Both the position numbers and the translations under genes were made by a program. From positions 5,456,001 through 5,520,000 of the forward strand of contig JASSKH010000016.1 of NCBI GenBank assembly GCA_031763025.1: a stretch of DNA of 64,000 bases. Direction: 5' to 3'. Positions 48,601 through 60,600 of this stretch are shown one piece after another. This DNA comes from Macrocystis pyrifera. Lineage: Eukaryota > Sar > Phaeophyceae > Laminariales > Laminariaceae. Below the pieces are notes generated by a model. The model saw nothing but the letters and a program-made list of their open reading frames with translations. It had not been told where the DNA came from and did not search any database. How positions within the stretch are numbered: position 1 is the first letter of the stretch; each line of letters starts with the position of its first letter.

Positions 48601-51566
48601 CCCGTTCCTTCGTGTGTCTGTTGTTGGAATCTACGTGGGCTACCATACCACTACGAACAGTCGGCTGACCATTATTCGCCGACTATAATAGTTATCGGTT
48701 GGTTAGTTGGCTATGGTGGGTGTTCGTAGCCCGTTTATTACGGGGGGCCATAGTAAACAGGACCAAATTTTGTTAGTAAAAATAGGGAAACATATAGGTT
48801 TTTGTGCGTACCGTAGGTGCTGTTTACTATGGTCCTTCGTAACAATAGTTTGTCCCCCAAAACGGGACTGCGGTCTTAAAAGAGGTATTTTAGTTGCGTG
48901 CGGCAATTTGCAGAGTTCCGGCGTTTTTGTATCTCGCTGGCGCGTTTGTGGCTCGGGTTGTGTGGTTTGTGGTTTGCTATTTTTTTAGTGAATACTAGAA
49001 AGAAAATGCAGTTTTTTAATAAATAGTTGGTATAAATATCCACACCAACAACTACTGCTGTAAAATTCTGTCAACATTAACATTCCTGAAGCCCATCCGG
49101 CCAACTCTTTGTTCGATAAATTTTATTTTTTTCACTCGTACTGCTGTATATGTTCCATTCAATTTATATCTTCGCCCTGCTACGTACTGGCACTTACCAA
49201 AGCCCCCTCCCTCCCCTTCGTGACTGCTGTAATTCAGACACTCCTCCCCCCCAGAAAGGGTGCATTCGCTTGAAGAGGGCACCGTGGTCTTCCATCGTCG
49301 ACTCGCGTTGAACCGTGCATTGCATGCAAACGTAATATTACGGGGGACCATAGTACATAGGACCTACGGTGCACACAAAAACCTATATATTTATCTATAT
49401 TTACTAACAATATTTGGTCCCCCGTAATAGCTGCTGTCTGTCAGTGAAATTTTGCACAAGAAAAACTCCCTAGGGGCGGATTCGAACTCACGCGATCAAC
49501 CTTACTTATTCGTCACGAGGTTAGACCTGTGCCAATGGAAACGCGAAGTCCAAAAGTTTTCTTTCAGAAATATTGCTTTAAAAAAAACAGCCGAAAGTAT
49601 CCTCGTACCGTTGTGTGGGGAAAAAGGGAAAAAAAATGTTGGATTTTTTTTTTTTTTTTTTTCCTAACGGCTGCAGGCGGCGCAAGTTGTTGTTTCTCTC
49701 GTTGCAAATTGTCAACACGCTGATAAAAATCAGGTCATGCGACGATAGATTAGATGCTCGATCTCGATATAGACTCAGCCCACGGCCAACCCGCTTGGTG
49801 CCGGGCAAGGCCAACGAGTATAGATGACGGCATCGAACATAGACAGTGAATTGTCGCCGAAACGGGAGGGGCAGCTGTATGAGTAGTCCGAAAGGGCTCA
49901 TATTTCGGGGGACCTAGAGTAAACAGGACCAAATATTGTTAGTAAAAATAGGTAATCATATGGGTTTTTTGTGTGTGTGTGTGCCGTTGGTCCTGTTTAC
50001 TATGTTCCCCCGTACTAGTAGGCTACTCGAGGCGGGCACGGGTGGTTGGTTCTGCACTCCGCACCTCTGTAAAAAAAATGGCCTCTTTGAGACCTGTTTC
50101 GTTGGCGCAGGAGGCGTATCAGACCAGTCGAATGACGGCTGGTTCGATCGTACATATCGCGAAGTAAAAAAAGCACGAATGCTTCAAAAACCCCTTTTTT
50201 TCAGGGTTGCAGTCCCGCCATGGGGACAAACTATTAGTAATATTGCGCGGGGAGACCATAGTAAATAGGACCTACGGTACACGCCAAAACCTATATGTTT
50301 CCCTATTTTTTTACTAACAATATTTGGTCCTATTTACTATGGCCCCCCGCAATATTATACGGGGGACCATAGCAAATAGGACCTACGGTACACACAAAAA
50401 CCTATATATTACCTATTTTTTACTAACAATATTTGGTCCTATTAACTATGGTCCCCCGTAGTATTATACGGGGGAGCATAGTAAATAGCACCTACGGTAC
50501 ACACAAAAACCTATATATTTATCTATTTTTTACTAACAATATTTGGTCCTATTAACTATGGTCCCCCGTCATTTGAGTGGTTTTGGCCCCCAAAACGGGA
50601 CGGATTTTGGTTGTATTATCCTAGGCGTGAAGGCGTGCAGGCTGGAATCGTCATTCTCAATCTTAATGTTTTCTATTTTCTTTTCCCCCTCTGAAGTCCA
50701 AACAGGCTATATACCAAGTACCATTCTGTCCTAACATATAAGGGTCGTTTGTATAGTATAATTGAATCAAAGAGTCCCTTCTAATTAGAGACAAAGTGGT
50801 AACGTATTTTCAATAGGGCTACTATTAATATAAATATTTATATTACGGCTGTGAGTTGGCTGGACTTGCACGGCAAAATACTTTTACTACTATTGCTGTA
50901 ACTATTTTTTTTTTTTTTAGTGTTTCACTTGGCAGAACGGAAACACATTAGATAATCTGAGACACAGCCAGTCACAAAGTTTAACGTACCAGCAAGATAC
51001 AAAGACGCCAGCACTCAACTTACTAATAATAAGTGCTGTAATAGCAATCTGGACGGAAATATAAGGAACGGTTCGTATTCAGATTAAAGTCCAAACGATC
51101 CTTATGTTAACGCCAAGTTGGACGGAAATGAAGAAGACCGCTTCGTCTTCGTATTTATACCCCAAACGGTCGTTATATTTCCGCCCATCAGAGTTGTCAT
51201 ATCTAGTCGGCGGCTTACTCTAGTCACACAGCCAAGCCAAGCCAAGCCAGGCCAAGCCAACTCACGGACCTACAAAAGGGCCGCAACTTGATAATACAAA
51301 TATACAGATTTCGAGCTTTCGTGATACACCGCCTTCTTAACGCTTTTTAGGGCTGCAGTCCCGCTTCGGGCACAAATGACTCCATTCCCAACTATTACGG
51401 GGGACCATGGTAAGTACGGTATTGCGTAGGCTGTTAATGCATTGCGGTGTGTTGTCTCTGTGTCGTAGTCTGTGACCACGGAGCTCGCATCTTTCTAGGG
51501 TGAAGAATCAGCACGGACACTGGGCTTGCTGGATGTCGACGAGTAGAAGAACGGTTTAATGTGAAG

Positions 51567-51641
<75 letters not shown>

Positions 51642-54600
51642 AGGACCAAATATCGTTATTACGGGGGGGGTCCATAGTTAATAGGACCTATGGTATACAT
51701 AAAAACCTATATATTTACCTATTTTTACTAACAAAATTTGGTCCCGTTAACTATGGACCCCCGTAAATAGTAAAAATAGCGAAATATAAAGGTGCTTTAG
51801 TTTGTGTGTACCGTTTTCCCTATTCACTATTGTGCGTTCCCCCGCAATAGTTTGTCCCCCAGACAGGAAGGACTGACTTGCCCTAAAAGCTGAAAGGGGT
51901 GATCGACTGCAAGTACAACCCTAACCGTAACCTTCAGCCTCAGCCTTGTGGTTCTGAAAGAAGGACCGCAAAACCTATTTATTGCAATAGTCCGACATTC
52001 AAAGCATCCTCCCGTATAGACCTACAGCATAGCTACAGGCAGCAGCAGTATACCAGATATGCGATATAGCAACTGGAATCGTCGCGTGGATGGTTGATGC
52101 TGGAATCTGCATCGGGGGGGCGCGCGCCTGGCTGCTATTATTCTGTCTAGAAATGGCAGTAACACGGCGGTGTGTGTGTGTGTTCTTCACACAAACCTTT
52201 GTTTCTACTCGTCGACATCCAGCGCTTGCCACTTATTCGAGAAAAGGGTGTGGCGGACACTAAACTGTTGTTACTGCTGCTGTGTATCATACCTGGTACG
52301 AGACAAAGGACTGCTTGTAAATGGTGCCAACTATTTATAGTTGTTAATGGGGTCTGATTGGCTGAGACTTATTAAATACCTGGTAGGTTTTAGCGTTGGA
52401 TCTGATTGGCCTCGGACACAGTGCTTCTCAACCATTTTCTCGAATATGTGGTATATAGCCTCCCCTCAAAAATGAAGCACTAATTGCAATCTACACCCTT
52501 GTCATCGGCGTTTTAGTGCTGTAAGACCAACTATTATGGGAAATTTTTGAAGGGGTCTCAGAACTGGCTTTTTTTGCCGAAAAACCGCGATGTACTCAAC
52601 GGGACTGTCAAAAACACCGGTAGACTCCTCAGGATGCCCCCCTTAGTTTTCCGAGAGCTTTCTCGAGCACTTTTCCGTTTCTCCAGAGTCGTCGTAGGAC
52701 TGTTCGTCCATATTTCCAGTTCTGAGGACATCGTGATTTTTCATCAAAAATCCTCGAAGATCCACTATTTCTGGCCCCAGTTCTGACCAACAGCCTTATT
52801 TCTGACCCTCCAGAGAAAAGTGATTGGCAACTCCAAAATTCAAATTAGGACTCTGGAGAAACGGGAAAGTGTTCCTGAAAGCTCGCAAAAAACTACGGGG
52901 AGCATTTTGAGGAGTCTATCGGTGTTTCTGGCTTTCCCGCCAAGTAAAACGCGTATATTCGGCCTAAAACCGCAGTCTGAGAGCTCAGAAATAGTTGGTC
53001 TAATGGTGAAAACGCGTTCTCGGACCAACAGCAACAGACCTGTAGACCACCTCTCAGTCACTAATTGCAACCCACACGTTCTACGTGATCACTGCTCTAC
53101 CTGGTAGTACTTTAGAGTGAACACGAGACGGAAGGAAGGTCTGAAGTCTGAGGTCTTCTCGAAGATAAAATATGCAAGGCACGAAACGTTGTGGGGAGGG
53201 GGGGGGGGGGGGGAGAGCGTGCTGTGTGACCCCGGATCTGAGTTACAACCATTGTTAGTGGGGAGGGAGAAAAGAAGGGCGAAGATACGTAATAAGGGCC
53301 CATCTTATCGAGGACTTTCGGTTCTTTCAAATTGACTTGATTTTTTTTTTTTTCTTACTTAATTTGCATCCGATTGAACGAAATTTAGTGTTCCCCGTTA
53401 AGATGGGCTCTAATAAATGGGAAAAAAAAAATCAAAATGAAAACATAAAAAAAGCGTTGTCGGACCAACCCCAACGTGTACGTATCACCCCCCTTCTTTT
53501 TTTTTTTCAATTGGAACACCCGCACCACCACCGTCCGTCAGTCACCCTGATCCCATCCGGCCGGACCTGACCCCATCTGGCACCCTGCTCCCACTTTGTA
53601 CTGTTGTTACTGTTGTTGGTGCAGAGATATTATTAATAGCAGCCCTCCGCAGGTGCCGCCGGAAGCCGCGAGCTTGAAGCGCGAACCGTAGTCGTGTTGG
53701 TTGCAATTCGTGCTGCAGTTTCTGGAGTTGCAATCAGCTCTGCGCGTGTGGAGTGCTGTAGTGTCTGGCATTGCGATTCATTGGCGCTGCCCGTGAGGAG
53801 TACGTATTTAATATAACGGGAGACCATAGTAAATAGGACCTACTGTACTCACAAAAACCTACCACATTTCCCTATTTTTACTTTCAATATTTGGTCCTAT
53901 TTACTATGGTCCCCCATAATAGTCGGTTTTTTGTTTTTGTTTTTGTTTGATTTGTTTTTTTTCCCCCCCAAGGGTTTTATAAAAAAAAACTAAAAAAGCA
54001 CGTCAGCTGTGAGTTCAACCGGTCGGTCGATACTCAACTTTGCAAGGTGCGTGAACCGTTCGCGCGTTTTCCGTTATTTCCCTCGCGATTGACTATTAAT
54101 AGTGGCGAGTGACTCCCCTGGGTGGCACCAGGGTCGACGAGACGATAATACTTACAGCTGGCTCGATTTCCGATTGATTTCGGCCGGTACAATTTGGCGC
54201 ACTGAAACGGCAGATGGACACGTGAGGGGCCGGGGTACACAAGACAATCGAAAGTTGGTTTGCGGCAGTTCACACGCGACATGCACACACACCAAGACAC
54301 TGGAAATTTTAAATACTCCCTCCCTGTAAATGTTGCAGGAGGTTGTTGACTATAATAATGGTACATACAACTTTCAGTTTTTTCTTGTCGCCCACTATTT
54401 GCCTAGGTGCAAGTACGTACCGCTACTGCTGCAGATATGTACCAGCCCTGGCAAAGAAGAGCCGCAAAAGCTGTCCTTCGTAGACAGCAGCCGGTAGTAC
54501 AGCGTAATATATATGCCAGGTATCGTTCTTCCGCTCGCTCCCTAATTGGTGGAGGCTGTCCTTTTGTGACCACTCACTAGGGTGCGTGGCGATGTTTAAT

Positions 54601-57600
54601 ATTACGGGGGACCATAGCAAATAGGACTCCAGACATTGTGAGTAAAAACAGGTAAATATATAGTTTTTGTGTGTACCACAGTAAATAGGACCTATGGTAC
54701 ACACAAAAACCTATAATTCACTCTAGGTACACACAAAAACCTATATATTTCCCTATTTTTACTAACAAAATTTGGTCCCATTTACTGTGGTCCCCCGTAA
54801 TAAATAGTACCAGGTAGCTGTCTGTTGCGTGTGGCGAAGTTCACCACTCTCTTCGGAAATATGAAGACCGACCAATTCTTTTATATTTTTTCAGCCAGCG
54901 TGACACCACCAGGCACGTCACTGTTTTTTTTGGGGGGTTTCTGTGTTTCCTGTAACAGTTGAAGGCACAAGCCTGCAAGATAGATACGCGAAGACGCCGG
55001 TCTCCGCGAATTTGCCGCACGCGCCTACAGCAGAGTAACTGCCAACACCTTGCCTGTGAAGTCAACTGCTGAGAGCGCGTAGTAGCGTGGGTAGGCGCAT
55101 TTTTTTTTTAATGTAATATGTATATCGTGTCGACGAGGGAAGACAGGGCTTTAAATAAAGTCTTCTCGCGGATAAAAAATGCCAAAGAGGGAACGAACCG
55201 TTTACGTTGTGGGGAGGGGGGCGGAGAAAGAGCCAGCCTGCTTAAATAGTGACCCCGGATCTGAGTCACGACTCTATGGGAGGGAGAAAGAAAAGCAGGG
55301 CGAAGATAGTAAATGCGAAAAGAAAAGAAAAGAAAAGAAAAGAAAAAGAGACAGTCGGCGACGTATGGTCGGCCAGCTCACAGCCCACCCCCCCGTAGGT
55401 ATTACGGGGGACCATAGTAAATAGGACCTACGGTACACGCAAAAACCTATACTTTTCCCTGTTTTTACTAACAGCATTTGGTCCTATTTACTATGGTCCC
55501 CCGTTGGTAGTAAATGTGGGAACATTGGGGCCTGCCTGTCTTGTGACTCACGGGCTACTAATAGATGACGGCGATGAGTTATAAATAGTGTGGGAAAAAC
55601 AGTTACGTTCGTGGGTATGGACAGAATTGTTGGAACCCGTATCTTTTTGCGACTCACGACGGACAAGAGATGACGGCAAGGAGTTGATTTTGAGAACAAC
55701 AGCCACCGACTATTACACCGTGACTGAGACGCGTGCTTCCATGTAAGGGTACTCTTACTCGTATTACGGGGGACCATAGTAAATAGGACCAAATATGTTT
55801 AGTAAAAGTAGGTGAATGTATAGGTTTTTATGTATACCATAGGTTCTATTAACTATGGACCCCCCGTAGTAGCACGTTTTTTCTTCTTCTTCTTCTTCTT
55901 CTTCTTCCGAGACTCTTCACTTTCTTTTTTTGTTCTTTGCTTTTTTTGTTTTTTCCCATCCGAATCATTTTCTTGGCCCTTTTTCTTTCTCGTGCTCCCT
56001 CCCTACTGTAGTCGTAGCTCATATCCGGGATCACATATTAGCAGTAGAAAATCGACTCGTTGACGCTATCATCCGTATGCTAGAAAATCCGCCTCAAAAG
56101 TGGTTCTTGTGGGATGCAGCTCACTCTTCATGCGACCCGCTCAACACCTCACGGCGCTTCGCGCTTGGCGCAAGCTATGCCTGCCTGGTCGGTGAAAAGC
56201 CGACGTGCTCCGTCCCGGCATTGTAGGGATGCGAGGGTCTATGTTTATACGACTACGGCCATGCGTGACAATGAGTACCCCCCCCCCCCCCCCCCCCCCC
56301 TCTCTCCAATGCATTCAACGATGCCATCCATATTCAAGTCCGCCTCACAAGCGGTTTTTAGTAAGATGCAGCTCACCCTTCACTGGACTCGCCGAACACC
56401 TCCCGGCGCGTCACGCTTGGTGCAAGCAACGTTTGCCCTTGCGGTTAGTGAAAACCCGACGACGTGCTCCGTCCCGGCAGTGTAGGTATTCGAGGGTCTA
56501 TGGCAACACGACTACGGCCATGCAGTTACACCCCCCGCCCTCTTCACCCACCCATCCGCTCGGGCCGTGCCGGGCCGGGCCGGAAGGGGCTCATGGATAA
56601 ACGCTCATGATATCAGGACACAAATATTACATGCATATATGTTATCGTGTAGGCATCGAGTATATTTATAGAATGTAGAGTGCACAGGAAGGAAGTCATC
56701 AGCCCGTTATACGACATCTCCCCACAGGAGGAACATGCCCTATTGTCTCTACGCGCTCCCAAATCGTTACGAAAATTAATGACCATCTCGTACAGCTCGT
56801 GCACTCAACACACCCATCCACCAGCCCAACCACCCACCAACCCACCCACCCTCACTCACCCGTCGACCCGCCAATGAATGCACTACGCGCGCACAGAGAC
56901 GCAAACGAAACCGACATCAACGCAGATGCCGTGTACGTTATCCGAGCGGTGGAGGTGTACAAGAGCATCTCCGATCAGGACTACTACGCGGAGGACATGG
57001 CGATCAACATCACCACCTCTGGGAACAGCGCCATCTGCGGCATCTACATGGAAATCGGAGAGGACTACCTCATCGACCTCGACCTCGTTGACAGCGGCTC
57101 TGGGTCGGCGGGAGGTACCCACTTGAAGGCGGTGGGCATTTGCGGGGTGTTTCGCAGCTGGAGCGCTGTGGAGGATTCGGAGGAGGATTTGGCGATTCTT
57201 GAGGAGGGGTGCGACGACTACGACGCCTGCGAAGGAGAGTGCGGGGAGTTTCAGGTGCGGTGCGGGACAATACAATGCGGGCGGATATTGTGGCGCGGGC
57301 GGGCGGGCGGGCGGGCGGGCGCAGGGGGGGGGTGTACTCATTATCATTCATGGCCGTAGTCGTATGATCATAGACCCTCGCATCCCTACAATGCCGGGAC
57401 GGAGCACGTCGGGTTTTCACCGACCAGACAAGACATTGCTTGCACGAAAAACGCGAAACGCGGTGGGGTGTTGGGCGACATGAAGGATGAGCTGCATCCT
57501 GCTAAAAACCGCTTGTGGGGCGGGTTTTCTTGCATATTGATGACAGCAGCAATGGATTGATTCAACCTCTGGTGTGGCCACTTCCAGAGACAGCAATGGG

Positions 57601-60600
57601 TTTACTGTGTAACTGCCTCGTGGGTGCCTCACCATGTACATACTACGTGATACGATCATTCCCCTTGTGCGGAGTAAAGGTTCTCTCCGCACAAAATGAG
57701 CTAACTTGACCGCCAGCCGTGGTAATCGCTAAAAACAACAACAACAACAACAACAAACGACATCCTGGCTGTCTAGCTCACGCTGTGAGAAGTGTTTGTC
57801 AGCGTCGTCGCCAACCGACGCCAGCCCAACCCAACCTATATGGGCGGGGGCAGGGGTGTACTCGATATCATGCATGGCCGTAGTCGCATGGCCATAGACT
57901 TTCTCATCCCTGGAGTGCGAGGACGGAACACGTCGGGTTTTCACCGACCAGGCAGACATTGCTTGTGCGGGACAATACAAAGCGGGGGAATATTGCAGTA
58001 CGGGCGGGCGAGGGGGGGGGGCGGGGGAGGTGCCCGTCTGTTGCTTGCCTTTGTCATTTTGACAATTGACTACGCATCCCTTTCGAGACGGAGCACCCTT
58101 CTTACTCCAAAGAGAGATCGCCTCCAACACTTGGGGGCGCTCATTTTACGTTTCCACCGTTTTGGTATTATTTTCCCCTTCCTGGGATACATTGGGGAGT
58201 AATTCGGTGCGCGGGGTGACGTGGTGCAGGGAAATGGGCTGGGGGGGAGAGGGGGGGGGAGGGTGACAGGGGGGTGGTTAGAGCTTCATGGTGTTGTACC
58301 TATCTGACCCAAAGTAGAAGGGATTCTGAAATGATTGGCCAAATCATGACCCGTTACATTTCTACCGGTTTTGTGCTTTTGGTGGCGCCTGCGTCTACCC
58401 TTTTACCCTACCCTACCCTACCCTACCCTACCCTAGCCTTCCCTTCCCTACCCCTGCCTTACCCTCCCCTACCTCACTTCACTCTACCTTACCCTACCTT
58501 ACTCCCTCCCCCCAACCCACTCCCTCGTTTCGAAAATGAGACAGAATTGCCTGATGGAGATTACCGGGGATGGATACTATTGCGCGGACTCTTGCGACCT
58601 CGGCCCCTGCGAGGACGACGAGGAATGCACGTACTCCCCCGATTCCTCTTGCAAGAGCGGCAATCCGTGCCCCTCCTTAGCAAAGTGCACGACACAGGTA
58701 AGACGGGGGGAAGGGGGTGGGGGGGAGGCGTGGTTCGTGGTTATTGGTCGAGTTAAGGCTTGGGTTGGGATTATTGCTTGTGGGTCGGGGTTGGGTGTGG
58801 TTTGGCGCGAAATCGTGGACACACACACACGAATCATGGGCACACACACAAAAAAGAAACATCGACGCACTCCTTACTCCTCTTGGGACTGCAGTCCCGC
58901 TTTGGGGACAAACCACTAAAAAATTATGTAGATTGTTCCCACGACAGGACTGCGGTACTGAAAGGGTTAGTCGATTAATCGTGAGACACACACATGCCGT
59001 CAAATTTTGGACATTCACACAAAACAACTGATACACGCGCATCGAAAAAATCATGGACACACACCACTTGTTGTGCACGGTAACCTTCGGGAGCCGATGT
59101 TAGGTTTTGGGTTGGGTTTGGGGTCGGGTTTGGTTTGACCCTCGCTTTTTGTTCGGGTGCGAGGAGGGTGCATCAATTTTCCGAAGGCCCCTTCCTCACT
59201 CGAGAGAACCCTACATGAAATATCTCGGCTCAAAAAGTGAATTTGATGAATAAAAAAGTGACAGGCAAATCCGGTGAGCCGTATGTATATATAGGGTGTG
59301 CTGTCGAAGAGTTTCGTTGGAACCAATTCGGTTGGGTTTCTTGTGCTCTGTTTTCTGTGCACAAGTTACCCTAAACCATGGTACCCTCTTCCTGGAAGTT
59401 AACACAGCCCAATGATAATTACGTTGAAAGCGGCGTTTTTGGCCACTTTTTGACACAACCTCAGAAATATCCTAAAATTCCGTGGGTTGCGGTCATTTTT
59501 ATTTACCTATGTACCAGGAAACTCCCAAGAACTAAATTGGTTTCAAACCAAATCCTTCGCGAAACACCCTCATCCTTCACGAAACTCCCTAATGCCGTAC
59601 CTTATTGGTATGTAACTAACAATATGGTTTCAGAGATATACTATTACGGGGGGGGGGCATACAGTAGTAAATAGGACCAAATATTGTTAGTAAAAAAAGG
59701 TAAATATATAGGTTTTTGTGTGTACCGTAGGTCCTATTTACTATGGCCCTCCGTAATACATATTCGGGCAGTTTTGTTAGTCAAGGAGCTCAAGCTTCCG
59801 TCCTTCAGAAAGAAGATGGCCAGAACTGCCTTACTCCTATCATAGCACTACGAGTCCTTCGGGTTTGCTGTGGTTTTTGGATCTTGGGTTAAGTTCAGTG
59901 TTGGGTTTGGGTTTTGGTTGGGGCTGGGTTCGGAGTTGGGTGTGTGCTTGAGGGGTGGGTTTGGCTCGAGTTTCACAAGTATTTTGCGGGGTTTCAAAAG
60001 ATACTTTTGAGATTGTGCGTGGATTCACGAAGAAAGTTTGAGATTTTGTGGGACTTTTTCAAAAGATATTTTGAAGCGGCAAGTTTCTTACACGGGGATA
60101 TATGGACTATACCTGGTATGGTTGAAGGGGCAAGGTTCGAAAGTGTACAGTCACCCTTCTCCGTTCCTTATCCATTCTTCTAATACTGCGTCCCCCTCCT
60201 GCCGTCCCTTCTGCTGTACCAACTCCGCTCCACCGCGCAGGAGGTCTCGATTACGCCAGCACCGGTCCCAGGAACGGTCCTTTTACCGACCCCTCCCCCG
60301 AGAGCGGAGATCGACTCTGCCACCGGTGCTCCAGTCAGGTTGATCGATATTGCTTTGACCCCCCCCCCCCGGGGGCGTCGATAGAGTCGAGCTCGTCGTT
60401 TGACACCGGTGCTCCAAACCTTGGATGGGATATTGCACTGACCCCGCCGCCTGGAGCCTTGGTGGACTCGAGCTCCTCTGGCACGGGCCCTCCGAGCGTT
60501 TCGCTGTCGGCAGATGAGAGCTCGTTGTCTGGCACCCGTGCTCCACCCCACGGGCGTGATGTTGCGACGACCCTCCCTCCAGGAGCGTCAATGGAATCAA

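Larger units (their letters stand above)
36640..56896 (+). other. Proposed 20.3-kb intron 1 of the NTR gene
   Basis: It runs from the donor AAG|GTGAGG to the acceptor GCACAG|A. It holds CAG/CTG clusters (36730-37110, 37490-37560), the foldback element, the 744-bp duplication, the Ty3 remnant, the hAT-type element and most of the MITEs. I found no other host exon in it on either strand. Confidence 0.55.
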
